Shown: positions 8,871 to 18,162 of the stretch, one piece after another
Position numbering within the stretch: position 1 is the first letter of the stretch
How the letters are laid out: the number at the start of each line of letters is the position of its first letter
Assembly: GCF_004799685.1 (NCBI RefSeq)
Contig: NZ_CP031311.1
Location: 1,860,001 to 1,924,000, forward strand
Source of the DNA: Halobellus limi
Lineage (GTDB): Archaea > Halobacteriota > Halobacteria > Halobacteriales > Haloferacaceae
Direction: 5' to 3'
Length of the DNA stretch: 64,000 nucleotides
Made by a program: the position numbers and the translations under genes
The notes under the pieces: generated by a model
What the model was told of the DNA's origin: nothing
Databases searched by the model: none
What the model saw: the letters and a program-made list of their open reading frames with translations, nothing else

Positions 8871-8942
8871 ACTGATTACTCTCACTTTTTACCGCCGAAC
8901 CCACCCCCCGGCGCTCGGCGATAAGAGACGAGAGTAATCAGT
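8871..8942. repeat. Palindromic element, copy 1, between convergent genes
   Basis: The ends ACTGATTACTCTC and GAGAGTAATCAGT are perfect inverted repeats of 13 bases, and the inner arms (ACCGCCGAA / GCTCGGCG) pair imperfectly. A closely related, better preserved palindrome is at 34358-34440. Both lie between convergent genes. It could be a miniature inverted-repeat element or a strong bidirectional transcription barrier. Confidence 0.65.
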
Positions 8943-8943
8943 C

Positions 8944-10137
8944 TCAGGCGTCCAGCGGAGCCGTTCCCCGGTAGAACAGCCACGCGCCGAGGAGCGTCGC
9001 GGCGCCGATCACCAAGAGCGGCGGGGCGTAGCCGCCGGTGAGTCCCCGGAGCACGTTCAGCGCGATCGGGATCGAGAACGCCGTCGTCGCCTCCGCGACC
9101 GTGAAGATCCCGACGATGGCCGTCGCGTTCGCCGGCCCGAACCGCTCGATGATGATCGGCGAGAACAGCGGCGCGACCGCCCCGAGGCCGACGCCGAACA
9201 GGACGAGTAAGGCGTACATCGGGAGCGGCGTCGTCACCAGCGGGAGGGCGCCCATCCCGAGCGCCGCGAGGACGACGCCCGCGGTGAGCGTCACCCGCAT
9301 CCCGATCCGGTCGGCGAACTCGCCGCTGGCGACGCGGGCGGCGACGCTGACGCCGCCGACGATCCCGAACGCCGTGGCCGCGAGCGTCCGGCGGATGCCG
9401 TTCTCCGTGAGGATGCCGACGAAGTCCGCCGAGAGCACGAAGTACCAGCTCCAGATGAGCGCAAAGCCCGCGAGCGACGCCAGGAACGCGCGGTCGGTCA
9501 GGTTCGATCGGAACCACGTCGCGTCGACCGGCGAGACGTCCGTTCCCCGGCGCCCCGGCGGTCGACGGTACAGGAGGCTCGCGAGCAGGATGGCCCCCAC
9601 CGTCGCTCCGCCGACGACCGCGAACGCGCCCCTGACGGAGGTCCGTTCGAGCAGCCAGACCCACACCGGCGGCAGGACGAAGACGCCGAGTCCGTTCCCG
9701 GTCATCGTGATCCCCATCGCCCGTCCCTGGTACTTCTCGAACCACTGCGGGACCAGCGAGATGACGACGACGAACACCGTCCCGCCGGCCGTCCCGAGCA
9801 GTCCGAAGGCGAGCACCAGTCCCGCGAAGGAGGCGGAGACCTGCAACAGCGCGACGGCCGTGGCGAAGACGACGCCGGCGGCCGCGACGACCGGCCGCAG
9901 CGGTACCCGGGCGATGAGGACGCCGATCGCGCCGCCGGCGACGTAAAACGCCGCCGTCGTGATGGAGAAGATCGACGAGACGCGAAGGCTCGTGAGCCCG
10001 AACGCCTCACCCAGCGCCTGGGAGTACACGGTGAACGTGAAGACGATTCCCCAGATGAGCACGAGCAGGAGGACGCCCAGCGCGACGATGAGCCAACTGG
10101 TGAGCGAGTCGAGGGCGGAGTCTTGCACGTCTGTCAT
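8944..10137 (-). CDS. MFS transporter, OFA-like (carboxylate carrier)
   Basis: The 397-residue hydrophobic protein has 12 predicted spans in two halves of six, the major facilitator pattern. Recognisable parts are the loop after span 2 (LIARVPLRPVV), PQWFEKYQGRAMGITMTGNGLG in the fourth-fifth span region, and FGPANATAIVGIFTVAEATT late in the C-terminal half, a layout typical of oxalate/formate antiporter-like carriers. It probably moves a small monocarboxylate. It is divergent from the aldehyde dehydrogenase operon and ends only two bases beyond the palindromic element. No clear TATA box lies in the first 40 bases upstream, so it may have a leader; an A/T-containing stretch near 10215-10235 is the better promoter candidate. 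Confidence 0.85.
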   Translation of the reverse strand: MTDVQDSALDSLTSWLIVALGVLLLVLIWGIVFTFTVYSQALGEAFGLTSLRVSSIFSITTAAFYVAGGAIGVLIARVPLRPVVAAAGVVFATAVALLQVSASFAGLVLAFGLLGTAGGTVFVVVISLVPQWFEKYQGRAMGITMTGNGLGVFVLPPVWVWLLERTSVRGAFAVVGGATVGAILLASLLYRRPPGRRGTDVSPVDATWFRSNLTDRAFLASLAGFALIWSWYFVLSADFVGILTENGIRRTLAATAFGIVGGVSVAARVASGEFADRIGMRVTLTAGVVLAALGMGALPLVTTPLPMYALLVLFGVGLGAVAPLFSPIIIERFGPANATAIVGIFTVAEATTAFSIPIALNVLRGLTGGYAPPLLVIGAATLLGAWLFYRGTAPLDA

Positions 10138-10350
10138 AATGTGTCACGAGCGCCGGCCGTCCGAACCCGGAGCGCCGGCGACGCCGTAGTTCGGTCAGAG
10201 CGTGTCGCCAGCACCGCTTAGTGTTTTCTTTCGGTTCCGGAACAAAAACGCCCGTCGAGAGTTCCGATATCATCCGTGTAACCCGGTCACTACCGGTAAA
10301 CGCCGTAATCTGACCAAACTTTCATTAGTGAATCACGGTAAGTATGACCT

Positions 10351-11850
10351 ATGGCACTCGAAGGCCAGTCACGATACAGCATCGACGCGGACTGGAACAA
10401 ACTCTATATCGACGGCGAGTGGGTCGAATCCGAGAGCGGCGAGTCCACGCCCGTCGAAGATCCGTCCACGCGGGAGGTCGTCACGGAGGTCCCCAGCGGA
10501 ACCGAGGGCGACGTAGACGCCGCCTACGAGGCGGCCGTCGAGGCACAGAAGGAGTGGGGCGAACAGCCCCCGGCCGCGCGCGAGGAGGCCGTCCAGGGAC
10601 TCATTCAGGCGATCGAAGAGCACTCAGAGGAGATCATCGAACTGATCACCACCGAGATCGGCGGCATCCACGGCGTCGGCGAGACCTCGATCCAGATCAC
10701 GCAGGACCACCTCGCGGAGGCCGCGACGCTCCCCCGGCGGATGAAGGGTGAGACCGCCGCCTCGAACATCCCCGGCAAGGAGAACATCGTCTACCGCGAA
10801 CCCGAGGGCGTCGTCACGGTCATCTCGCCGTGGAACTTCCCGCTGAACCTCACGGCGCGGGCGCTCGCGCCGGCGATCGCCGCGGGCAACTCGGTCGTCC
10901 TCAAGCCGGCGACCGACGCGCCGATCGTCGGCGGCCTCGTCTGGGCCCGCTTGGCCGAGGAGGCCGGCATCCCGCCCGGCGTGATCAACGTCGTCACCGG
11001 AAGCGGCTCGGAGATCGGCGACCACCTCGCCGGCCACCCCGACAGCGACGTCGTCGCGTTCACCGGATCGACCGAGGTCGGCCAGCACGTCGCCGGTCTC
11101 GCCGCGGAGAACCTCGCGGTCCCGGCGATGGAACTCGGCGGCAACAACGCCCACATCGTCACCGACGAGGCGGACCTCGACCAGGCGATCGACGCCGCGA
11201 TCTTCGGCTCGTTCATCCACCAGGGGCAGGTCTGCATCTCGATCAACCGCCACCTCGTCCACGAGGACGTCTACGACGAGTACGTCGAGCGACTGACCGA
11301 GCGCGCAGAGAGCCTCCCGGCCGGCAGCGCCCACGACGAGGTCGTACTCGGCCCCATCATCAACGAGTCCCAGCGCGACGAGATGCTCGGGTACGTCGAG
11401 GAGTCGATCGAGGCCGGCGCGACCCTCGAAACGGGCGGAGAGACGGTTGAGCTCGAAGGCGTCGAGGACTCGCTGGTCGTCCGTCCCACGGTGCTCTCCG
11501 ATGCGACGAACGATATGGCGGCGTCCTGCAACGAGCACTTCGGTCCCATCGCGCCCGTGATCCCCTTCTCGGACGTCGACGAGGCGGTCGAGATGGCCAA
11601 CGACACCGAGTACGGGCTCACCGGCTCGGTCCACGCCGGCGACATCGGCACGGGGCTGCAGATCGCAAAGCGGATCGACTCGGGCAACATCCACGTCAAC
11701 GACCAGGGCATCAACGACGAGGCGCACGTCCCCTTCAGCGGCACGAAGGCCTCCGGTCTCGGCGGCTACAACTCCACGGACTTCCTCGACGAGGTGACCG
11801 AGAAGAAGTGGATCTCCCTGCAGCACGAACCGCGGGAGTTCCCGTTCTGA
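10351..11850 (+). CDS. NAD(P)-dependent aldehyde dehydrogenase
   Basis: The 499-residue enzyme belongs to the aldehyde dehydrogenase superfamily. The general base Glu is at 261 in ELGGNN and the nucleophile Cys at 295 in GQVCIS. The cofactor segment SPWNFPLNLT and FTGSTEVG are intact, and the C-terminal HVPFSGTKASGLGGY is typical of the benzaldehyde/vanillin-dehydrogenase-like branch. It should oxidise an aldehyde to a carboxylate. It starts a unit with the SDR gene (one base between them) and the FAH gene about 90 bases later, near the Liv importer and gentisate dioxygenase, which favours an aromatic or related aldehyde. The true substrate is unknown. Confidence 0.87.
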   Translation: MALEGQSRYSIDADWNKLYIDGEWVESESGESTPVEDPSTREVVTEVPSGTEGDVDAAYEAAVEAQKEWGEQPPAAREEAVQGLIQAIEEHSEEIIELITTEIGGIHGVGETSIQITQDHLAEAATLPRRMKGETAASNIPGKENIVYREPEGVVTVISPWNFPLNLTARALAPAIAAGNSVVLKPATDAPIVGGLVWARLAEEAGIPPGVINVVTGSGSEIGDHLAGHPDSDVVAFTGSTEVGQHVAGLAAENLAVPAMELGGNNAHIVTDEADLDQAIDAAIFGSFIHQGQVCISINRHLVHEDVYDEYVERLTERAESLPAGSAHDEVVLGPIINESQRDEMLGYVEESIEAGATLETGGETVELEGVEDSLVVRPTVLSDATNDMAASCNEHFGPIAPVIPFSDVDEAVEMANDTEYGLTGSVHAGDIGTGLQIAKRIDSGNIHVNDQGINDEAHVPFSGTKASGLGGYNSTDFLDEVTEKKWISLQHEPREFPF

Positions 11851-11851
11851 G

Positions 11852-12778
11852 ATGGTCGACGGGACGGTCTGCATCGTCGCCGGCGGGGGTAACGGCCTCG
11901 GACGGGCCGCGGCCCACGAACTCGCTGCCCACGGCGCGCGGGTGGTCGTCAACGACCTCGGCTGCGAGGTCGACGGCACGGGCAGCGACGCGTCCGTCCC
12001 CGAGGACGTCGCCGAGGCGATCCGCGAGCGGGGCGGCACCGCGACCGCCCACCACGGCGACGTGAGCGACTTCGAGTACGCCGAGCGCCTGATCGCCGAC
12101 ACCGTCGCGGAGTACGGTCGCGTGGACTTCGTCTGCAACTTCGCTGGCATCCTCCGCGACGGGATCAGTTACAAACTCTCGGAGGAGGACTGGCGTGAGG
12201 TGATCGAGACGAACCTCACCGGCCAGTTCGCGCCGCTGCGTGCCGCCGCGAAGCACTGGCGAGAAGCGAGTGAGGAACAGAGCGTCGAGAGCGACGGGGA
12301 CGAGTCTGACGACGGCGGATTCGACCGCCAGCGCTCGTATCTCGCCGTCAGCGCCGGGGCGGCGCGCGGCAGCCTGGGCCAGGCGAACTACGCCGCCGCG
12401 AAGGCCGGCGTCCTCGGGATGGTCCGCTCGGTGTCGAACGAACTGATCCGCTCGAACGTCCGGGTGAACGCGCTGGTTCCGAACGGCTACACGCGGATGA
12501 CCGAGACGGTGCCGGAGGAGCACCGACCCTACACCGAATCGGAGATGCCCCCCGAGAAGGTCGCGCCGCTCGTCGCCTACCTGGCCAGCGAGGCGGCCGA
12601 GGACGTCACGGGCTGTACGCTGTACGCCGGCGGCGACCGCGTCGGCGTCTTCTCCGACCCGGCGACCGAAGCCGTCGGCGTCAGTCCCGACGGCTGGACG
12701 CTGGAGTCGCTCTCGGAGCACTTCCGCGAGGACGTCGCGGGCGACGTCGAACTGAGTCGGACGGAGAGTTACCTGTAG
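11852..12778 (+). CDS. Short-chain dehydrogenase/reductase
   Basis: This 308-residue cytosolic oxidoreductase has the classical SDR set: GGGNGLGR in the nucleotide-binding turn near the N terminus, NFAG in place of NNAG, a catalytic Ser in the AVSAGAARG region and YAAAK for the Tyr-Lys pair. The stretch VVVNDLG after the second strand suggests NAD(H) preference and resembles the dehydrogenase part of multifunctional beta-oxidation proteins. An acidic insertion of about 20 residues (near 145-165) sits just before the active-site Ser, and a 50-residue tail follows the fold. It begins one base after the aldehyde dehydrogenase stop, so the two are co-translated. Confidence 0.86.
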   Translation: MVDGTVCIVAGGGNGLGRAAAHELAAHGARVVVNDLGCEVDGTGSDASVPEDVAEAIRERGGTATAHHGDVSDFEYAERLIADTVAEYGRVDFVCNFAGILRDGISYKLSEEDWREVIETNLTGQFAPLRAAAKHWREASEEQSVESDGDESDDGGFDRQRSYLAVSAGAARGSLGQANYAAAKAGVLGMVRSVSNELIRSNVRVNALVPNGYTRMTETVPEEHRPYTESEMPPEKVAPLVAYLASEAAEDVTGCTLYAGGDRVGVFSDPATEAVGVSPDGWTLESLSEHFREDVAGDVELSRTESYL

Positions 12779-12870
12779 GGCGGTCCCCTCGCCGTCTCGC
12801 TTTCGGCCGTCCGACCCGACGCTCGCGCCGAAAGGCATCTTTTATCACGGATTCCGCCGATGATTCGCGT

Positions 12871-13749
12871 ATGCGATTCGTCCGCTACGACGACGACCAG
12901 CTCGGACTGCTCACCGACGACGGCACCGGCGTCATCGACCTCTCGGACCGCCTCGGGCTCGACGGCGACGAACCCCTCGTCGAGTACATCGAGGGCGACT
13001 ACGACGCCGCCGAATACGAGGACGAGGATCCCGACCACGACGTCGAGGACGTCGAGATCGGCTCGCCCGTCGGCCGACCGGGGAAGGTCATCGCCGCGCC
13101 GCTGAACTACGAGAACCACATCGAGGAGGCCATCGCCGACAAGGACATCACCACCGACGAGTGGTTCTCGATCAAGGACAAGGGCTACTTCCTGAAAGCG
13201 CCCTCCAGCGTCGTCGGCCCGGACCACGGGATCGAACTCCCGTTCGAGGACCGCCGGACGGACCACGAGGTCGAACTCGCGTTCGTGATGGGCGAGGAGG
13301 CCAAGGACGTCTCCGCCGAGGAGGCCTGGGACCACATCTTCGGGTACACGATCCTGCTCGACATCTCCCTGCGCGGTGACCAGGACCGCTCGAACCGCAA
13401 GTCCTACGACACGTTCACCGTCATCGGGCCGTGCGTCGTCACCGCCGACGAGATCGACGACCCGCAGGACCTCCAGATGGAACTGCAGCTCAACGGCGAG
13501 CGCCGCCAGTACGAGAACACCGGCGACATGGTCTACACCTGCGCCGACGTCGTCCAGTACGCCTCGCTGGGCGCGACGCTGGAAGTCGGCGACGTCATCA
13601 CCACCGGAACGCCCGAGGGCGTGAGCGAACTCCACGACGGCGACACCATCGACGCCGAGATCGAAGACGTCGGCTCGATGACCGTCGAGGTCACCGGCCG
13701 CGACGTCTCCTACGCCGACGCCAACGTCACGAAGGGCGGCCAGGAGTAG
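12871..13749 (+). CDS. Fumarylacetoacetate hydrolase family enzyme (fumarylpyruvate hydrolase candidate)
   Basis: The 292-residue protein matches the FAH family: an N-terminal cap of about 65 residues, then APLNYENH, the metal-binding acidic pair in HEVELAFVMG, DISLRGDQDRS with KSYDTFTVIGP, and TTGTPEGV near the C terminus. Members hydrolyse beta-diketo acids such as fumarylpyruvate and acylpyruvates. Because a gentisate-dioxygenase-like gene lies 5 kb away, fumarylpyruvate or maleylpyruvate cleavage is the best guess; ureidoglycolate lyase-like or 2-keto acid hydratase roles are alternatives. A TATA-like tttatc (12840-12845) lies about 26-31 bases before the ATG, so it has its own leaderless promoter although it follows the SDR gene. 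Confidence 0.84.
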   Translation: MRFVRYDDDQLGLLTDDGTGVIDLSDRLGLDGDEPLVEYIEGDYDAAEYEDEDPDHDVEDVEIGSPVGRPGKVIAAPLNYENHIEEAIADKDITTDEWFSIKDKGYFLKAPSSVVGPDHGIELPFEDRRTDHEVELAFVMGEEAKDVSAEEAWDHIFGYTILLDISLRGDQDRSNRKSYDTFTVIGPCVVTADEIDDPQDLQMELQLNGERRQYENTGDMVYTCADVVQYASLGATLEVGDVITTGTPEGVSELHDGDTIDAEIEDVGSMTVEVTGRDVSYADANVTKGGQE

Positions 13750-13977
13750 GCCGTCGGCCCGTTCGCGAGTGGGGCCAAGAGCGACGTCCGACCCGCTGTT
13801 CTTTCGGATCGACCGCCGTGACGAAGAGGGACTGCCGTGGCGATCGATCGGCGGTCGCCCTCCTCGCGCGCGCACCGGCAGCCGGACGGCCCCGAGTTCC
13901 CCGCCCTCGTCCGCCTCCGCCGGACGCTGCCCGAAAGGTAGGCTTAAGAAAGCCGCCGACGTACGACGTGACAATCG

Positions 13978-14682
13978 ATGTCACTGCTCGAAGTAGATTC
14001 GATAGACGTCGCGTACGGCAACGTGCAGGTCCTCTGGGACGTGAGCCTCTCCGTCGACAAGGGCGAGACCGTGGCGTTGCTGGGAGCCAACGGTGCGGGG
14101 AAGACGACGACGCTGAAGACGATCTGTGGCGACCTCTCCCCTATGGACGGGGAGATCAGATACAAGGGCGAGTCGATCGGCGACATGCCGCACGAGGACG
14201 TCGTCGCGAAGGGCGTCGCCCACGTTCCCGAAGGGAGAGAGGTGTTCACCGAGAGCACCGTCCGCGAGAACCTCGAACTGGGGGCGTACCTCGACCGCAG
14301 CGGGATGGACGAGCGCCTCGAACGCGTCTACGACATCTTCCCGCGTCTCGAAGAGCGCGCGAAACAGCAGGCCGGGACGCTGTCGGGCGGCGAACAGCAG
14401 ATGCTCGCGATCGGCCGCGGGCTGATGAGCGACCCCGACCTGCTGCTCCTCGACGAGGCCAGCCTCGGACTCGCGCCGGTGCTCGTCGACGACGTCTTCG
14501 AGGCCATCCAGCGGATCAACGACGAGGGAACGACCGTACTCCTCGTCGAGCAGGACATCTACAACGCGCTCCGCGTGGCCGACCGCGGCTACGTCATCAA
14601 GACCGGCGAGATCTCGCTGTCGGGGACGGCCCAGGAGCTCGCACAGGACGAGCGCGTCGAAGAGTCGTACCTCGGCGCGTAG
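13978..14682 (+). CDS. livF: Branched-chain amino acid-type ABC importer, ATPase LivF
   Basis: This 234-residue ATPase has Walker A GANGAGKTT (about residues 36-44), the signature LSGGEQQ and Walker B LLLLDEASLGLAP. The short length and the ending without the extended LivG C-terminal segment mark it as LivF, one of the two ATPases of hydrophobic amino acid/carboxylate importers. It converges on the permease genes livM and livH and the lipoprotein gene livK; the matching livG is about 8 kb away at 22660. Such importers in catabolic islands often carry aromatic or short carboxylates rather than amino acids, which is inference here. Confidence 0.92.
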   Translation: MSLLEVDSIDVAYGNVQVLWDVSLSVDKGETVALLGANGAGKTTTLKTICGDLSPMDGEIRYKGESIGDMPHEDVVAKGVAHVPEGREVFTESTVRENLELGAYLDRSGMDERLERVYDIFPRLEERAKQQAGTLSGGEQQMLAIGRGLMSDPDLLLLDEASLGLAPVLVDDVFEAIQRINDEGTTVLLVEQDIYNALRVADRGYVIKTGEISLSGTAQELAQDERVEESYLGA

Positions 14683-14698
14683 CCGGGACGCTGTAGGC

Positions 14699-14735
14699 TT
14701 TTTTCCGAACGGCGTCGGAAACAGAAAAAAGAAAA
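14699..14735. terminator. Bidirectional terminator between livF and livM
   Basis: A T6 run, a short inverted repeat CCGA...TCGG, and an A-rich run give a hairpin flanked by U-tracts on both strands, placed between two convergent genes. Confidence 0.6.
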
Positions 14736-14754
14736 GCGCGAGAACCGAGCCGAC

Positions 14755-15777
14755 TCAGTCGTGGGCGGCGTCGGTCTCGACCGTCTCCTCGACGAGGTAC
14801 TCCTTGATGAGGCCGTAGAGCCCCGTCGGGAGGAAGATGATGAAGAGGATGATCAAGATCCCCTCGACCGCAGAGGAGAACCCGCCGACGATCGCCGAGA
14901 GACCGTTGTCGAGAAGCAGGAACAACGCGGACCCGAAGATCGGCCCGGCGAACGTGCCCATCCCGCCGAGGATGACGATGACGAGCGAGTCGATCGTCCA
15001 CGTCACCGCGAGCGTCGACTGGGGATTGATGTACAGCGTGTAGTGGCCGTACAGCGCGCCGGCCAGCCCCGCGAAGAACGAAGAGACGACGAACGCGTAC
15101 ATCTTGTACTTCAGCGGGTTGACGCCGAGACTGCTCGCGGCGTCCTCGTCGTCGTGGATCGCCTTCATTCCGAGGCCGGTGGGTCCGCGGACGATCAGGT
15201 AGGTGACGACCACCGTGGCGACCGTCGCGACGAGCGTGAGGAAGAACATCACGTCGCCGTGGGAGATGGCCTCCCCGATCGAGAGGTCGGCGTTCACGTA
15301 GTAGCCGGTCGCGCCGCCGGTCAGGTCCCGGCGGTCGAGCATCACGAGTTCGATGACGGCCGCGAGCGCGAGCGTCCCGATGGCGAAGTAGTGGCCGGTG
15401 AGCCGGAAGATGACCGGTCCGATCACCAGGGCGATGAGCGCCGACGCGAGCGCACCGATCGGGATCGCCACGAGGAGCGGTAGTTCGATCGAGCCGGGGA
15501 ACCCGGCCGCAGAGGGCGTCGTGAGCCACGCGGAGACGAACGCGCCCATCCCGAAGAACGCGGCGTGACCCAGCGAGATCTGCCCGGCGTAGCCGGCGAG
15601 CAGGTTCCAAGAGACGCCGAGCATCACGAAGACCAGCCCCGTGAGGATGAGCCCGGTCAGCGAGTCCGTCGTGGTGAACGGAACCGTCACTAACCAGAGC
15701 ACGGCGAGGACGCCGAGCCCCTGCACGCGCCGATCGGTGGCGAGCGACTCGCCGGGCGCCTTCTCGAGGAGCGCCAC
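14755..15777 (-). CDS. livM: Branched-chain amino acid-type ABC importer, permease LivM
   Basis: The 340-residue membrane protein has about ten hydrophobic spans and the LivM landmarks LNLLAGYAGQISLGHAAFFG-like sequence (here SWNLLAGYAGQISLGHAAF, about residues 56-74) and, near the C terminus, VIVILGGMGTFAGPIFG. It forms the channel with LivH. The start is a GTG that shares its G with the TAG stop of livH, so translation is coupled. The N terminus carries a hydrophilic extension of about 25 residues before the first span. Confidence 0.92.
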   Translation of the reverse strand: MALLEKAPGESLATDRRVQGLGVLAVLWLVTVPFTTTDSLTGLILTGLVFVMLGVSWNLLAGYAGQISLGHAAFFGMGAFVSAWLTTPSAAGFPGSIELPLLVAIPIGALASALIALVIGPVIFRLTGHYFAIGTLALAAVIELVMLDRRDLTGGATGYYVNADLSIGEAISHGDVMFFLTLVATVATVVVTYLIVRGPTGLGMKAIHDDEDAASSLGVNPLKYKMYAFVVSSFFAGLAGALYGHYTLYINPQSTLAVTWTIDSLVIVILGGMGTFAGPIFGSALFLLLDNGLSAIVGGFSSAVEGILIILFIIFLPTGLYGLIKEYLVEETVETDAAHD

Positions 15778-16658
15778 TACTCACCACCTCCCGAGCCACC
15801 GAAGAGGCCCTCGGGCTTGACGAGCAGGACGACCAGGAAGATGAGCAGGCTCACGACGTTGCGGTAGCCGCCGCCGAGATACAGCGCACCGAGGTTCTCC
15901 GAGACGCCGAGGACGAGGCCCCCGACGAGCGTCCCGATGACGCTGCCGACGCCGCCGAGGACGACCACGGCGAACGTCTTCAGCAGGTAGGACCACCCGA
16001 CGTACGGGTCGATGGGGAACAGCATCGAGAGCAGCGCGCCGGCCGCGCCGGCCAGCGCCGTCCCGATGCCGAGCGTGATGACGTAGATCTGATCGGTGTT
16101 GATCCCCATGTACTTCGCGGCGGTTCGGTTCTGCGCGGTCGCCCGAATCGCCTGTCCCGTCTTCGTGTACTGCAGGAACGCCCAGGTGAGGACGATCAGC
16201 AGAACGGAGACGACGAACGTCACCGTCCGCGGGAACGACATGAACGCGAACCCGAGCTCGAATCCGTCTCCTGGGATGCCGATGTCGGCGGTTCGGGCGT
16301 CGCCGCCGAGCAGGACGCGACCGAGGTTCTGCAGGATCAACGCGAGACCGAACAGCACGATGATCGGCTGTTCGAGCCCCTCGTCGACGACGTGCTTCAG
16401 GAGCACCTTCTGCAACAGGACGCCGAGGCCGAACATCAGGACCATCGCGAGCAGCATCCCCACCAGCGGCGTGATTCCCGTCGCCGCGAAGACGAGGATC
16501 GCGACGTACGCACCGACCATCAGCATGTGGCCGTGCGCGAGGTTCACGATGTCCATAATCCCGAAGACGAGCGAGAGGCCCAGGGCTGCGAGGGCGTAGA
16601 TGCCCCCGAGCAGCAGACCGTTCACCACCGATTGGGTGAGCAGGTCGGTTGCGACCAT
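15777..16658 (-). CDS. livH: Branched-chain amino acid-type ABC importer, permease LivH
   Basis: The 293-residue permease shows the LivH signature near its N terminus, NGLLLGGIYALAALGLSLVFG, followed by NLAHGHMLMVGAY, and the C-terminal AVVVLGGVGSVIGTLVGGL. About eight spans are predicted. It lies 31 bases after the lipoprotein gene and overlaps livM by one base, making a livK-livH-livM operon on the minus strand. Confidence 0.92.
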   Translation of the reverse strand: MVATDLLTQSVVNGLLLGGIYALAALGLSLVFGIMDIVNLAHGHMLMVGAYVAILVFAATGITPLVGMLLAMVLMFGLGVLLQKVLLKHVVDEGLEQPIIVLFGLALILQNLGRVLLGGDARTADIGIPGDGFELGFAFMSFPRTVTFVVSVLLIVLTWAFLQYTKTGQAIRATAQNRTAAKYMGINTDQIYVITLGIGTALAGAAGALLSMLFPIDPYVGWSYLLKTFAVVVLGGVGSVIGTLVGGLVLGVSENLGALYLGGGYRNVVSLLIFLVVLLVKPEGLFGGSGGGE

Positions 16659-16689
16659 CGTCAGGCGTGTACGGCTTCTGTCCGGCCGG

Positions 16690-18027
16690 TCATCGCTCGC
16701 TCCACGGCGGGATCGGGTACTGGAAGTCGATAGCGCGCTCGGAATCGGTGTCCGGGTACGCCAGTCGCTGTGCGCCCTCCCACCACTGGCCGGTCGGCGC
16801 GGTCAGTTCGCCCTCGGTGGGCAGCCCGTTCTCCTCGAAGGTGAACGAGCCGATCACGGTCTCGAACTCCGTGCTGCGGAGCGCGTCGCGAACCGCGGTG
16901 GGCTCGACGGAGCCGGCCGCCTCGACGGCCTGCTGGGCGACCTGCGTCAGGTTGTACGACCCGCCGACGTTCGCGGGCATGTACTCGCTCTCGATGTCGT
17001 ACTCGTTGAAGAACGTCTCGCGGAGCGCCGCGTTGCCGTTGCCCGTCAGACCGGGCACCCAGCCGGGGCACATCAGGGCGTACGCGCCGGACTCGCCGAG
17101 GGCGGACCACCAGGCGGACGGGTCGGCGCCGCGGACGAACTTCAGCATCTTCGGGGCCCAGTTGTTCGACTGCATCTGGTTGACCGCGGTGATGCCGCCC
17201 GGCGGCGTCGGGTTCGACAGCAGCACTTCGACCTCGTTGCTCTCGGCCTGCGAGATGAGCGTCGAGAAGTCCGAGGAACCGATCTCGAAGACCTCTCGCA
17301 TCACGACGTCGTAGCCCGCCTCACTGAGAGTGTCCTCCCAGTACTGGGCCTGTTCCTCACCCCAGCCCGAGTTGGGCTCCCAGATACCGACGTTCGTCGG
17401 TCGCTCCTCCTCGGGGATGAGCTGGAGCGTCCCGAGCGTCGAGCGGGCGACGTCGCGGGACTTCGGGAACGGCGCGAACGTCCACTCGTAGTTGTCGTTT
17501 CGGTGCGGTGCCTCGTAGGCGAACGCGATGCCGAGGAAGGGAAGCCCCTGGTTCTCCGCGAAGGCGCTCCCGGCCGTGACGAGCAGGCTGGAGAAGCTCC
17601 CCCAGATCATGTTGACGTCGTTGTTGCTGACGATGGCCTGGAGCTGTTCGCGGAGCGTCTGCGCGTCGCTCTCGTCGTCGCGGAGGATGAGCTCGACGTC
17701 GCGGTCGAGCTCTTCGTTCATCCGGGCGACGCCGAGTTCGTAGCCGCGTCGGAGGTCCTCGCCGAGCGAGGAGAAACTCCCCGTCTCCGGAACCGTCCCC
17801 GCGATGGTGAGCGGCGTCGTGTCGCCGCCGCCGTCCCCACCGCTGTCTCCGCCGCCGTCTCCGCTGTCGCCACCGTCGCCGCCGCCGTCACCGCTACCGT
17901 CACCGCCGTCGTCTCCACCCCCGCCGCCGAGCGTGCAACCGGCGAGACCGGTGATCGCGAGTGTACTGGTCGCCCCAGCACCTTTTAGATACGTCCGTCG
18001 TCGAATTGAGGTGTCATCACGAGCCAT
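16690..18027 (-). CDS. livK: Branched-chain amino acid-type ABC importer, substrate-binding lipoprotein LivK
   Basis: The 445-residue precursor begins with a Tat signal (RRRTYLKG followed by a hydrophobic stretch) and a lipobox ending GLAGC, so it should be exported folded and lipid-anchored outside the cell. A Gly/Asp/Ser linker of about 35 residues follows, then a periplasmic-binding-protein type I domain (IAGTVPETGSFSSLGEDLRRG and later segments). It captures the ligand for LivHM. The ligand is not readable; proximity to gentisate dioxygenase suggests an aromatic carboxylate. ATG 18027 is preferred over the GTG at 18039 because a TATA-like TTTATA lies about 27 bases upstream of it. Confidence 0.9.
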   Translation of the reverse strand: MARDDTSIRRRTYLKGAGATSTLAITGLAGCTLGGGGGDDGGDGSGDGGGDGGDSGDGGGDSGGDGGGDTTPLTIAGTVPETGSFSSLGEDLRRGYELGVARMNEELDRDVELILRDDESDAQTLREQLQAIVSNNDVNMIWGSFSSLLVTAGSAFAENQGLPFLGIAFAYEAPHRNDNYEWTFAPFPKSRDVARSTLGTLQLIPEEERPTNVGIWEPNSGWGEEQAQYWEDTLSEAGYDVVMREVFEIGSSDFSTLISQAESNEVEVLLSNPTPPGGITAVNQMQSNNWAPKMLKFVRGADPSAWWSALGESGAYALMCPGWVPGLTGNGNAALRETFFNEYDIESEYMPANVGGSYNLTQVAQQAVEAAGSVEPTAVRDALRSTEFETVIGSFTFEENGLPTEGELTAPTGQWWEGAQRLAYPDTDSERAIDFQYPIPPWSER

Positions 18028-18162
18028 ACCGTGTGGCACAATAATTATAATGGAATATAAAAGTGTATGGTCCAGAAGCGGTGTGTTAGCGACTCCCGTT
18101 TCGGGCGGTAGAGAGTGCAGAGCGCAGCGTCGCAGACGGCCTCGACGGCCGAGCCGTCGTCG

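Noticed and set aside
13431-14696. 421-codon frame spanning the FAH-livF junction
   Set aside because: It is a +1-type shadow across two good genes and their gap, very Arg-rich with no domain.
17790-17945. Tandem DNA repeat or CRISPR-like array in the livK gene
   Set aside because: The repetitive sequence encodes a Gly/Asp/Ser linker after the lipobox and remains in frame.
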